From Verticillium longisporum (taxonomy: Eukaryota; Ascomycota; Sordariomycetes; Glomerellales; Plectosphaerellaceae), in the NCBI GenBank assembly GCA_019188255.1, contig JAETXT010000010.1:2790001-2854000 (forward strand): a DNA stretch of 64,000 nucleotides, read 5' to 3'. The notes below the pieces were generated by a model. It was not told the origin of the DNA, searched no databases, and saw only the letters and a list, made by a program, of their open reading frames with translations. The position numbers and the translations under genes are program-made. Shown here piece after piece: positions 21,544 through 31,536 of the stretch. Numbering within the stretch: the stretch's first letter is position 1; each line of letters opens with the position of its first letter.

Positions 21544-21942
21544 ATGAGATTCTCTATTGCGACGATTGCCCTGTTTGCTGGAGCTGCCATGGCACACCCA
21601 GCCAACCTCGAAACATCCCTCGAAACGCGTGAGCTGCGTACCGCCTGCTCTGGCCTCCTTCATGGCACTCCTCTCTGCTGCTCCACCAGTATTCTTGGTC
21701 TGGCCGTTCTAGACTGCTCTACCCGTACGTTGTTCGATCGTCTATTTGCAGCGCTTTAATTCCCTTCAAGCAATACCCCAGTTGAAAGTCGTGAGCGTGA
21801 CTAATTCGTTCTCCCAACAATAGCAAAGAGTGCCAGGAACGGCGAGGACATGAGGCGGAACTGCAACGGAAAGCAGCCCCAATGCTGCACCCTGGGAATC
21901 AGCGAAATCGCCCTTCTTTGCCAGAGGCCCATTGGAGCTTGA
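21544..21942 (+). CDS. Class II hydrophobin, divergent spacing
   Basis: Two exons, 21544-21724 and 21824-21942, joined by a GTACGT..TAG intron; 99 residues. The first about 17 residues (MRFSIATIALFAGAAMA) are a signal peptide. The eight cysteines follow the hydrophobin order C-CC-C-C-CC-C. Spacings are 9, 11, 15, 6 and 10, against the usual class II values 9, 11, 16, 8 and 10. The loop between Cys4 and Cys5, usually an amphipathic helix, is here highly charged (KSARNGEDMRRN). It ends CQRPIGA, similar to other class II proteins. Hydrophobins are secreted and self-assemble at air-water or surface interfaces on spores and hyphae. A preceding TATA box is present. Confidence 0.9.
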
Positions 21943-22558
21943 TAGAATAGCTCGTGGTGCGGCAGCAATGGTGGAAGCTACGGCTGGCAGTATACTCTTG
22001 TTTTATTCTCTTGATCAGAACTCCGAATACACGAAAACCTTGAGCTCGCTCTCTAGGAGAAATGACAGGAATTTATCCTTGGTCCAGCACGGCATGCCAC
22101 AGCTTGCACGCTTTGAAGGCAGTCTAAACTACAGAATATTGTCTATTCATCTGGTTCCTCCCTACATCTAAACTGCTTGGAATCTCATTCTGCCGTCCAG
22201 ACGTGGCTTGGGTGACGACCTGTAGAGCTGTGGTCTGACAGAAAGGCATGAGTCTGTTGTCCTAGGTCAAGCCAATACAGGCGTTCGTCGTCTTCCATAG
22301 GCCAATAGATTTCCGGCCAAAGATTATCGTCAGCAAGATCACGACTAGCAGAAAAATGCAGAGTACTTTGGCGTCAACATTGTAAGAGGTTTGAAGAGGG
22401 CTCCAGAGAACTGAAGTGCAAAGAGGACCAGATTGGAAAAGAGACCGAATCTATCAAGGACCTGTCTCTGAACACCAGAATGGCCATCAGATGTATAAGC
22501 ACAATTGATCTGATGCTTTGCCCAACAAGGGTGCCTGGTTTTCTCCGATTCCTCTATC
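21943..22558. other. Intergenic region between convergent genes
   Basis: This 616-bp stretch separates the 3' ends of the hydrophobin and alpha-galactosidase genes. No gene or notable repeat. Confidence 0.6.
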
Positions 22559-24064
22559 TTACTCGGTCTCCTGATCAGCCAGGGCCCTCTTCTTAGGACA
22601 CACAATCTCGTTGATCCTGAGAGCGGCCGTATCATGGGCATCGAGATCAATCTTGAACGAGCCCTCAAAGGCCCCGAGGTCACTTCCGGTCCACATGTTG
22701 TGGACAACGTACCGCTTGCCAGCCTCGAGGCCCGGCACGTCGGCGAAAACAACAACCTTCTCGTCTTCCACATCCAGCGTGTTGAGAATGAACACGTGCG
22801 TTCCCTTTGATGACTCGCCAGCCCAGTACTCTGCCGGGTTCGTCTGGTTCCATGATCCGAACTCGCGGCCAAGCCCCCAGTCGTACGGCTTGGCAGAGGC
22901 ACCCACAATGGGGTCCTGGTTAAAATCGACGAGCTCCTTGTTCGCTAGGATGGCGAGGATCTCGGGCTTGATCCCCTCGAGACGCGTGCCGATGATCAGA
23001 GGGCTCTTGAGCGCCGCCCACAGAGCAAAGTGGCTGCGGCTCTCGGCAAGAGTCAGCCCACCGTTGCCGACCTCGAGCATGTCCCAGTCGTTGTGGCCCC
23101 AGAAGTCACTCGTGTTCCAGAAAAAGGAGGCATGGTTGAGGATCGGCGCGATACCCCAGCTCCACCTGTGTACATTGTCAGGCCGCGCTATTACCCCATT
23201 TTCCATGCAAAGACAGGACTTACTCGTGCTTCCCGTGCCACACGGGGTAGATGTCTCCCCACATGCGCCAGCTGTGTCCCGTGTCGTTGCCCCACTGCTC
23301 GACGTGGGCGTGGCCCCATGCGCAGAGGGAGTACTGGATCGTGCGGTCCTGCTTCAGCAGCTCGTCGCGCATGCGGCGGAAGCGCTCGGCCGAGTTGGAC
23401 GTGGACCAGTCGTAGCCGGGGGCGCGGGCTTGTCCGTCTTGGAGTTGACGGGCGAGCCGTCGTCCTGCTTCTCGTTGGGAGGGCCGCCGAACCAGTTCTC
23501 GGGAACGTACTTCCAGTCGTCCCACCACTCCTCGGGCACGGCACAGTTGTCGTATTTGAGGTCTGGCATGTCAGCTTCAAAGGCGCGATGAGGGTGCTTG
23601 AGGCGAGACTCACAGTCGATGCCCCACTTGGCAAAGGTGGCAGCGTCAACATCTTCGTAGCCCAGGGACGCCGCGAAGCCACCGCAGGTGGACAGACCGG
23701 CGTTGGAGTAGATGCCAACCTTGAGGCCGAGCTTATGGATCTCATCCGCGACGTGCTTGATGCCGTTGGGGAACTTGACGTAATCGGGAATGATCTCCTT
23801 GGTTGTGTTGTCTCTCCGAAGCACCTTGTCGCTCCAGCAATCGTCAATGTTGACGTACTCGTATCCGAGATCCTTGAGTCCGTAGTCCACGAGGTGGTGG
23901 CCGACCTTGAGGAAGACGCTCTCATCAATGTCGCACCCGTACTCGTTCCATGAGTTCCATCCCAGGGCAGGCAGACGGCCAACACCGCCGGGGCTCGTCA
24001 GCTGCGCGGCGCCCGTGGTAGCCAGGGCGAGGCCCGCAGGCAGAATGTTGCGAATGACACCCAT
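22559..24064 (-). CDS. Secreted alpha-galactosidase (GH27), one frame break
   Basis: Three exons: 24064-23614, 23562-23224 and 23165-22559; 465 residues once one base is restored. A signal peptide ([21 protein letters not shown]) is followed by the family's [13 protein letters not shown]. Joining exons 1 and 2 gives WGIDYLKYDNC, the GH27 nucleophile motif (Asp at about residue 155). Joining exons 2 and 3 gives [23 protein letters not shown], whose Asp in WGDI is the likely acid/base. A C-terminal beta-sandwich ends LRINEIVC. The enzyme should release terminal alpha-galactose from plant galacto-oligosaccharides or galactomannan outside the cell. The frame is lost in the GGGGG at 23418-23422 (C-run on the coding strand); a sixth C links DKPAPP to [13 protein letters not shown]. 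No other defect seen. Confidence 0.88.
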
Positions 24065-25030
24065 GTCGGAGGGTTCCTTGAGTGGTTGCTGGAGGTGATA
24101 TCAGACTCGCCTAGGTCTTACACATCATCGAGGCAGCGGAACGCACCTGGGCGTCCTGAGCATATGTAGCCGGCACCGCCGCGAGGAGTGGCAAGGCCAA
24201 GAGGGGCCATGATGCTCTGCGAAATGGCCAACAAGGAAACATCGTGGTCTGGAGGACCTGCTACTGGGTCGGCAATGCGGTCGGGTTGAGGATCCGGTCC
24301 GTTGGCGGGGGGTTCGCAAGGGGAAGTGCGGGGAGGCCGTCAACGGCGGAGGATCGACGTCCGTCGCCGGAGGAGGTTGGAGCCCGTACGTTGAACCTTG
24401 CCTCGCAATGCAGGAGCAGCGACTGAAGTCGGGGCCCTGTCTGCGTTTGTGTTCGTGCAGACTTGTCGTCGAGAACTGGTCCAGGAGAGAGAGGCCTGGC
24501 CTGGCATGGCAGCAGGGCATGGTGCCACCGTGACGATTTATGAAGGCACGACCTGCATGTAACCCCCCGGACTCAAAGAACCGGGTAAACAGTGCTGCAG
24601 GCTCACGGGCCGGGCATGCTTAGCGGCGGGTTTCCGGGAGGGGGATTGGCGTGGCCGCAGGGGACATGCAGCTCCGGCTCGCGGCGTGTCTCTGGGAGGG
24701 GCTTGTCCTGCCGATGTGGCTTTGGGGGGGCGCTCATGAAGGAAGCAAGCCAGGGAATGGGAAGTAAAGATGAAGATGTGGCAGGGGTCTTCCCGTCAAT
24801 ATCCCGATGGTTTTCCGCAAGTTGCTTGTCACTGAGAGAGTTCGAGGATCAGCAATGTGGCGATCGAGGCGACACGAGCACTCAGGGGTTACCACGAGCA
24901 ACAAAGTTCAAAGTCAACGAGTACTCCTTACTCTGAGCACTCGCACTTCTGCTTCACAAGATGCTCTTCGATCAACCAAAAGAAGAGGGTTATTGGACTT
25001 GCTATATCGTGTTAGCAAAGACAAAAAGAT
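24065..25030. other. Alpha-galactosidase upstream region
   Basis: This 966-bp region holds the alpha-galactosidase promoter and then DNA up to the tRNA gene. Several G-rich CYGGRG-like hexamers, the general form of CreA sites, are present, but such sites are frequent in GC-rich DNA. No gene seen. Confidence 0.45.
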
Positions 25031-25102
25031 CTTCCGATCGGGGAATTGAACCCCGGTCCCCGGCGTGACAAGCCGATATCCTAACCACTAGACTAATCGG
25101 AA
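25031..25102 (-). tRNA. tRNA-Asp (GTC)
   Basis: The 72-nt minus-strand sequence folds as a full cloverleaf: acceptor stem TTCCGAT/ATCGGAA with discriminator G, a D-arm containing AGTGGTTA (A box), an anticodon stem TCGGC/GCCGG with loop TTGTCAC giving anticodon GTC, and a T-arm CGGGG TTCAATT CCCCG (B box). No intron. A short T-run follows 6 nt after the 3' end (AGATCTTTTTG), a normal RNA polymerase III terminator. Confidence 0.95.
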
Positions 25103-25688
25103 CTGAATGAAGTTCGAGAACTTTAGATCTAATCATAGGATATTAACATTATCTCGCCTGCACCTCTGCAACTGTTCCTTCAACACACTTAGCTTCACCT
25201 CCAAAACGCCCGAGGTTTCTCTCAACAACATCCATGGAGCTAAGCAATAGGTCACGACATTTCTGATATGAGTGTCCGAAATGGATCATCACCCGCCAGG
25301 TCGCCCATTCAAGCGCCCGAAAATCCCTTGGATGAACTTGAATTTTCGTCTTGCAAGCCCTGATCGAAGACTCACTAGCAATACGTGAGCGAGGAAGGCT
25401 GTCTGCCAAAATGCATTCACTTGATGATCGGGCTGTCACTTTTCAATAGTGTCCACCAATACGGCCATGCAGACGACCAAATGGGTTAGCAGTTCGGATA
25501 CCCGGCAGCTTGTGCAGCATCGAGTGGTGCGGCTAAGTTCAGCTCTCACGATAACGATGGCAGCCTCACGCAACTGATCATGCCCGAAAGTCACGACGAG
25601 AAGGGCATTTTTGATACTTGTTCGACGTCGCACTGCTCGTCGCCCTCGACCGAACTTTAGCAGCGGCCCAAGAGGAGCAAAGCCCACC
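25103..25688. other. Intergenic region upstream of the HET gene
   Basis: This 586-bp region lies between the tRNA 5' end and the HET start codon. Small open frames on the minus strand have no motifs. No gene supported. Confidence 0.55.
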
Positions 25689-27917
25689 ATGGAGCCATAC
25701 CAGTATTCTCCCATTACAATTGCCGGCACATTTCGGCTCGTTCGTCTTTTGCGTGTTGACACCACGACCTCACCGCCAACTATCGACGTTTCCATCGTCG
25801 AGACATCCCTTCCCGACCCAGTGCCTTATGACGCTCTGTCTTATCACTGGGGTGTCGGAGCCGATGAAAAGCCAGATCGTCCGATAAACGTCTCGACACC
25901 AACAGGCTCTCGCCGTCTGTTCATCTACGAGCCACTGGAGACGGCCATTCTCGAACTCGCAGCCGCAGGTTTCACCCAACGCGCCATCTTCATCGACCAG
26001 ATATGCATCGATCAGCGCAGCCCTGCCGACAAGGCGGGCCAGGTCCCGCTCATGGGCGACATCTACACACGCAGCGCTCGCGTCGTCGTGCGCCTCGGCC
26101 CCTCGACGCCGGCCTCAGATGACTACTTCCGCTTCGTCCGCCAGATCAACGCAGCCTCTCCGCTGGGCCGCATCGTGCAAATCCCGGGCAAGGAGTTTCT
26201 CGCGATATACGACGCCGTCGCCGATCCCACCATGCCTTGCGAGCCCGCCGTGGCTGCCGACCGCGACGCCCTGCTCGCCCTCGTCAAGGCGAATCCCGAG
26301 TTCCCGCTGGCGAGCGCCATTGACGTCCAGAGCCGTTCGTGGTTCAGCCGCCTCTGGGTCATTCAGGAGTTCTGCCTCGTGCGCGACGCCGTTCTCCTGT
26401 GCGGCGGAGAGCTCGTTTGCGTCACGTGTCTGCGGGCGGCCATGCTCTTCTTCGTCGTGCACAACGCGTGGTGGCTGAGGACCGTCAAGGGAGACGTCCC
26501 CGTGGCCACGATGCAGCAGCGGGAACGCATCTTCCAGCTCAATGCCGCCATCATACGTCTGTTCCAGGAGCGGAGGGCCATACACACTGGGGATGGCAAG
26601 CGCGATCTGTATGACGTTGTCCTCAAGTACAACATTGACAAGGAGGGCAACAAGATTGGGGCGACCATGCCGGAGGACAGGATCTTCGGGCTCATGGGCT
26701 TGGCGCGAGAGGACGAGTACTGGCGGCAAGTGCGGGTGCGCTATCATGACGCTGTCGGGGTGTACACCGACTTTGCGGGGCTCATGGCGGCGAGGAGCAC
26801 CGATCTGCTGCTGTATTCGCAGTTTCCCAAAATGCTGGCCGGCCTGCCATCGTGGGTGCCGGACTGGTCGGCCAAGCTGCGGGTGCCGCACGGCTACATG
26901 GAGCTCGGCCAGCCGGTGTTCAGTGCCGGGGGCACCGGCGGAGCCACGCCGCGTGTTGACCCCGCATCGGGCTGCCTCGTGGTAGAGGGTGTCATGGTGG
27001 ATCACATCAGCCGGATCGGAACTCGACAATTGCAGCTGGATCTGTCGGACAAGACATCGGAGGGTGTCGACTATATCATGACAAAGTACTTCCTCGACGA
27101 GACCCAAGAATTCGTCGAGACAGCCGCTCAGCTCGCGACATCATCCATCCATGGCGTCCATGCCGACCAGCTTGCCCAGGTAGCCATACGGCTCTCTGAC
27201 TTTGGCCTCACAGAGAAGGTGCTGCTGCAAGACATGGCGCCAGACGCTGTGGCGACGACACTCGTCAGAGTGCGAGACCAAGTACACAAGACTGGCCAGA
27301 TGCTGATCAAGGCGAACAGCACGACCCAGATGTTCACTCTCGGCAACCTCCTCCAGAGTCTGAGCCGGGCACCCTGGTACTGGGCCCCGCCGAACGAGTT
27401 CGAGACGGTACGGTCCTGCGCCGCCAGCCCCTGCCAAGCTGTCTCGACGTTGGCGCGCGGTGCCCGCCTCGCGACCCTGGACGTGCTCGTGGCGCTCGGC
27501 GCTTCGACGGCCATCTTCGTCGTGACACGATGGCTCGCGTTTCGCAAACGATTCAGGGGGTTCAATTTCGAGGGCGTGACCTCTTCGCAGAGGGCAGGTC
27601 TGCAGCGTTTCGGTCTGGACGAGACGCTGCTGCGGAGCACTGCGATGAGGGACTATCGCGATCACCTAGCGAGAAACATGGGCAACCGGGTGTACATGAC
27701 GAGGCAGGGGTTTGTGGGACTGTGTCCGCCGCGGGCTGTGGTAGGGGATGCGGTAGCCGTCGTGCTGGGCGGCACCGTGCCGCACATTCTGCGTGCCAAA
27801 GCAGGGGCAGCGGCTGGCAGATGGGAGTACGTTGGCGAGGCCTATTGTGAGGGCGTCATGCAGGGGGAGGCCGTGAGACCGCCGGATCGACGTGCTGGCG
27901 AGATATTCTTGGAGTGA
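25689..27917 (+). CDS. Heterokaryon incompatibility (HET) domain protein
   Basis: A single uninterrupted frame of 742 residues from ATG 25689 (context CACCATGG); the same frame is open further upstream but without a better start. The HET domain is at the N-terminus: YDALSYHWG (47-55), IFIDQICIDQ (100-109) and MGDIYTRSARVVVRLG (about 122-137), then WFSRLWVIQEF and DRIFGLMGLA. The remaining about 400 residues, including a hydrophobic stretch (LATLDVLVALGASTAIFVV), carry no domain I recognise; the extreme C-terminus resembles the YRLVGEAYCEGVMQGE-type block common to HET proteins. HET domains can trigger cell death on non-self fusion and are related to TIR-like folds, but most members have no known trigger. 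Confidence 0.92.
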   Translation: MEPYQYSPITIAGTFRLVRLLRVDTTTSPPTIDVSIVETSLPDPVPYDALSYHWGVGADEKPDRPINVSTPTGSRRLFIYEPLETAILELAAAGFTQRAIFIDQICIDQRSPADKAGQVPLMGDIYTRSARVVVRLGPSTPASDDYFRFVRQINAASPLGRIVQIPGKEFLAIYDAVADPTMPCEPAVAADRDALLALVKANPEFPLASAIDVQSRSWFSRLWVIQEFCLVRDAVLLCGGELVCVTCLRAAMLFFVVHNAWWLRTVKGDVPVATMQQRERIFQLNAAIIRLFQERRAIHTGDGKRDLYDVVLKYNIDKEGNKIGATMPEDRIFGLMGLAREDEYWRQVRVRYHDAVGVYTDFAGLMAARSTDLLLYSQFPKMLAGLPSWVPDWSAKLRVPHGYMELGQPVFSAGGTGGATPRVDPASGCLVVEGVMVDHISRIGTRQLQLDLSDKTSEGVDYIMTKYFLDETQEFVETAAQLATSSIHGVHADQLAQVAIRLSDFGLTEKVLLQDMAPDAVATTLVRVRDQVHKTGQMLIKANSTTQMFTLGNLLQSLSRAPWYWAPPNEFETVRSCAASPCQAVSTLARGARLATLDVLVALGASTAIFVVTRWLAFRKRFRGFNFEGVTSSQRAGLQRFGLDETLLRSTAMRDYRDHLARNMGNRVYMTRQGFVGLCPPRAVVGDAVAVVLGGTVPHILRAKAGAAAGRWEYVGEAYCEGVMQGEAVRPPDRRAGEIFLE

Positions 27918-27938
27918 GCGACGTGAACATGATGGTTC

Positions 27939-28277
27939 ATGTCATATTGTTCTGATAATGAGGGAGAGGCAGTGGGGGCCATTCATGTGCCCAGGTTGCG
28001 TGGCACCGGTGATGAGACCTTTAGGGACCTAGCTTGGAGGATCGATCTTTCCTCTGCAGGGTACACGGGAAATTTATATACAGAAGTATTTATATACAGA
28101 AGTATTGAGATGTCCAACGAAGAGCAGGCGTGGGGACCAGGCAAGGCAAGACTATGTACGGTTCACCATGATAACTGGTTGAGTAAGAGTTGGTTTATCA
28201 GAGCTCAAGTCCTGCCCGAGGACGCCAAGATCAGGTATTTCACCTATCGTATTTGGATTACTAGGCCAGTAGCTTAG
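27939..28277 (+). CDS. Possible small hypothetical ORF, doubtful
   Basis: ATG-started frame of 112 residues beginning 22 bp after the HET stop. I recognise no domain. It spans the 16-bp tandem duplication at 28072-28103, so one repeat copy is read in one frame and the next in another; before the duplication arose the frame would have differed. This argues against a long-conserved gene, though alternating hydrophobic residues near the C-terminus are protein-like. It could be a decayed gene fragment or chance. Confidence 0.2.
   Translation: MSYCSDNEGEAVGAIHVPRLRGTGDETFRDLAWRIDLSSAGYTGNLYTEVFIYRSIEMSNEEQAWGPGKARLCTVHHDNWLSKSWFIRAQVLPEDAKIRYFTYRIWITRPVA
28072..28103. repeat. 16-bp perfect tandem duplication
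   Basis: ATTTATATACAGAAGT occurs twice head to tail (28072-28087 and 28088-28103). Confidence 0.92.
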
Positions 28278-28612
28278 CTAGAGGAACATATCAGGGGCTT
28301 CCAAGACAGAATGTCGTTGGGATGAATACTGGCTAGGCTGGAAGATCCTCTTGTTCGCCTGACTGGCTTTGGTGTTTGGTGGATGCAATAAAAATTGGTT
28401 GCAGATACGCCATTCGGATTCCAGTTCCAGAAACGGGAGCCTCCAACGCGGCAAGATACCTACTCATTGTTCTCTGGACTCACAATCTCAGCAATGCACA
28501 CAAAAAAGGATCTTCGCCGAGGTTGCCGGAGCATTTGCCCCAGACGACCCACTCAGGTCGCACACCGAGCCACACGGCTGCATGCGGCTTTGAGAAATGC
28601 CATGTCGAATCC

Positions 28613-28636
28613 CTGAGGTGCTGAGGTGCTGAGGTG
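28613..28636. repeat. CTGAGGTG tandem triplication
   Basis: Three perfect 8-bp units in intergenic DNA. Confidence 0.9.
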
Positions 28637-28853
28637 CTGTGGGATGAGTGGGGGGAGTACGCAGTGATCCAACCAGATGAACCTTGGGCGCCTCACGAGG
28701 GTGGCTGCTGATCACATCGTGCATTGGGATGCGAGGCGTGTAAAGTTATGGCCGTCATGGTGTTTTTCTTTCTCATCTGTACGCTCGCCCGGGGATACCG
28801 CATGATGGAAGAGATGGGAAGCTGACTCTGCACCTGAGCAGTACCAAGCATAC

Positions 28854-28919
28854 GCCTAGGGTACCTAAGATTGGTACCTACCTAGGTATGGTAAGGTAAG
28901 TAAGGTACCTACCTAGGAT
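28854..28919. repeat. TACCT/AGGTA palindromic cluster
   Basis: Dense overlapping CCTAGGGTACC, GGTACCTACC and TAGGTA elements spanning about 65 bp. It is the longest cluster of this repeat type in the window. Confidence 0.8.
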
Positions 28920-29662
28920 GGTACATGTTCCTTGGGTTCCTCGGGTAGATACCGTAGGCAGGGCAGGTAGGAGCACCCAGGCCCAAGACAGATACTATCG
29001 AGATCTGTTAGCGTCCCACTACAGCGCTGTTCGGCGGACACCAAGTGGGCCTCCCCCCGGCGGCCCTGGCCATTACCCGCACATGTTCTCAATTCTCCAT
29101 CACGCCAACTGCATCTGGCTCTGGCCTCCCCCAGTCCTCTGACGACACCTATCAATCCCATGGCCAAAGACCAAAGGGCCATCCGCCTCCATGAAGGCAC
29201 CCAAGGCACCCAAGGCACCCCATGCCTATCAAAGTCGCCGGCGGTTCGGTTCGAGATCCATCCAACGAGGTCAGTCACCTTCGCTATCGATGAAAGGGTT
29301 GCGTCTACCAGCCCATCCCTGTCGCCGCCATTCAACTGTCGCAAGCACGTTACATGACATCTCACAGCACGCCCGCCTGTCCTCCCCCCTCCCCCCTCCC
29401 CCCCCAGTTCCATGACATCAACGATTTGATTCTCGCATACGGCAACGGGCCTGGCCGAGGGGAACCGTTTGTTGGCGCCGAAAGTGAGGTACGCCCCAAC
29501 ATGCGCCTCCACGAGATAAAGGCTACATTATCCCTCCAACCTGCATCACTTGTCGACGACCTGTCCTGTCCTGTCTCGGTCGACAAAACGCAGCAACGGT
29601 CCGCCACCGACACCGAGACCATCCATAGCCCCTCACTCACCCGAAAGGACAGTCAAGGTTGC

Positions 29663-29702
29663 CGATCCCTCTTTCGTGGCACCGATCCCTCTTTCGTGGC
29701 AC
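29663..29702. repeat. 20-bp perfect tandem duplication upstream of the MFS gene
   Basis: The 20-bp unit beginning CGATCCCTCTTTCG is present at 29663-29682 and again at 29683-29702, 28 bp before the start codon at 29730, so it probably lies in the 5' leader. Confidence 0.92.
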
Positions 29703-29729
29703 TGCTGCTGTCGAACAGCTACCAGCACC

Positions 29730-31536
29730 ATGCACCCGTCCAACTCGCCCAACGGGACCAAGCTCTCCTCGGGCCACGATACGCCACCCAACGAAATCGA
29801 GGGCGACACCCACGGCGTCGACCTTCAGGGTCTTGACGGTCTGACTCTCTACGAGAAGAAATGCGTCCTCATCAACCGCGAGATAGAATACCAGGGCATG
29901 GGCAGGTACCAATGGTACATCTGGTGCCTCTGCGGCTTCGGCTACCTGCTCGATCTGCTCTGGGCCCAGGCATTCGGTCTCGCCCTCAGCCCTCTGCAGC
30001 AGGAGCTTGGCTTCAGCAACTCCGAGTCCGGCAACATTGGCACCAGCTTCAACGCCGGCATGACGGCCGGCGCCTTCGTCTGGGGCTTCCTCGCTGATAT
30101 CGTGGGTCGCCGCTGGGCTTTCAACTTGACCTGTCTGATTGCCTCCGTCTTTGGCCTGTGTCTTGGTGCTTCCCACAATTACAATACCTTCTTGGTCTTG
30201 ACGGCCTTCGTTGGCTTTGGCGTCGGCGGCAACATTCCCATCGACACGACCATTACGCTCGAGTTCATCCCCAAGGCGAGTTTTCCCCTTGTGGCTTTGG
30301 ATATCGACTGGCTTTTATATCGACTGGCAAGTACGTCGACTGGCAAGTACGTCAAGACTGACTTTCTTTTAGAACAAACGCTTTCTGCTCGCTTGCTTGT
30401 CCGTCTTTCAGCCCATTGGCGTCGTCCTCTGCTCCGCCATTGCCTTTGGCTTCATCCCCGTCTACTCGTGCTCCCCCAATTTTTCCCAACAGGACCCTCT
30501 TCCGTCTTGTCGCAATGTTGCCGACGGCGAAGAATGCTGTTCCCGCGGTTCGAACATGGGCTGGCGCTACCTGCTGTTCACCATTGGTGCCATCACCCTC
30601 TCCGTCTTCATTCTGCGCTTCTTCGTCTTTACCTTTCGCGAGACGCCCAAGTACCTCATTTACCGCGGCCAGGACGCCAAGGCCATCGAGACGCTGCATC
30701 ACATGGGCCAGGTCAACAAGCGTGCGTGCAAGCTGACGCTCGCCGTCTTCGAGTCACTCACCGCCGATGACTCGTCCGTCGGGTCCGGGTTTGGGTCCGG
30801 GTCCGGGTCCGGGTCCGGGTCTGCTTCCAAAGCCATGCTCGGCGGTGGCAACCGCCAGCTGAAGCTCTCGTGGAACGAAAAGCTGCGGCTGGAAATGTCC
30901 CGCTACAAGATGCTCTTTGACGGCTGGCAGATGACGCGCCTGACCATCCTCGTCTGGCTGACCTACATCATGGACTACTGGGCCTTCACCGTCGCCGGCT
31001 TCTACCTGCCGCGCATCCTCGCCCTCAAGAACGGCGCCATCGACGTCAGCCTCACCCAGACCTACGCCGCCTACATCTACACCTACGTCCCCGGCATCTT
31101 TGGCGTGCTGCTCGGCGCCCTGATGTACCACATTCCCAGCTTCGGCCGCAAGTGGACCCTCGTGCTCTCGGCGGCCCTCATGAGCACCTCCATCTTTCTG
31201 CTGTCCGTCGTCGACAGGCGCGCCAAGAACGAGGGCCTCTTCACGATGGAGTACTTTTTCCAGAGCATGTTCAACGCCGTGCTCTACGGGTGGACGCCCG
31301 AGGCCTTCCCGGCCCCCGTGCGCGGCACCGCCTGCGGCTTGGCCGGCTTCTGGGGCCGCCTGTTCGGCATCGTCAGTCCCCTGATTGCGCAGCACCTGTA
31401 TGGCCGGTCCGAGGGCGAAGGCGACATCAATGCCGTCCTGTATCTTGCCGGCGGTGTCATGCTGGGGTGTGTGGTCACGACGGCGCTGCTGCCGACGAAC
31501 AAGATGGAGACGACGGATGCCAGGATTCAGGACTAG
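29730..31536 (+). CDS. MFS transporter, sugar-porter/SV2-like fungal family
   Basis: Two exons, 29730-30275 and 30373-31536; 569 residues. The join gives EFIPK-NKRFLLACLSVFQPIG, a conserved loop-TM block in this family. The intron (30276-30372) starts with GC (AAG|GCGAGT) and ends TTTTAG, so it is a GC-AG intron. TM2-3 carry FLADIVGRRWAF (MFS motif A). The middle cytosolic loop has a Ser-Gly run (about residues 320-332) encoded by a GGGTCC repeat near 30781-30821. The second half includes RLTILVWLTYIMDYWAFTV and YGWTPEAFPAPVRGTACG, the latter typical of sugar porters and synaptic-vesicle-2-like carriers. Substrate unknown. No frame break. Start chosen at the ATG with CACCATG context. Confidence 0.87.
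30321..30352. repeat. 16-bp tandem duplication inside the GC-AG intron
   Basis: CGACTGGCAAGTACGT is present twice head to tail (30321-30336, 30337-30352), with a third partial, diverged copy starting near 30305. Each full copy contains a GTACGT sequence that resembles a 5' splice donor. Confidence 0.9.

Larger units (their letters stand above)
27918..29729. other. Repeat-rich intergenic region
   Basis: No convincing gene. The stretch contains a small ATG-started frame (27939-28277), a 16-bp tandem duplication (28072-28103), an 8-bp triplication (28613-28636), a TACCT/AGGTA cluster (28854-28919), a 9-bp triplication (29194-29220), a C/T-rich tract near 29388-29404 and a 20-bp duplication (29663-29702) just before the MFS gene. 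Confidence 0.55.
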
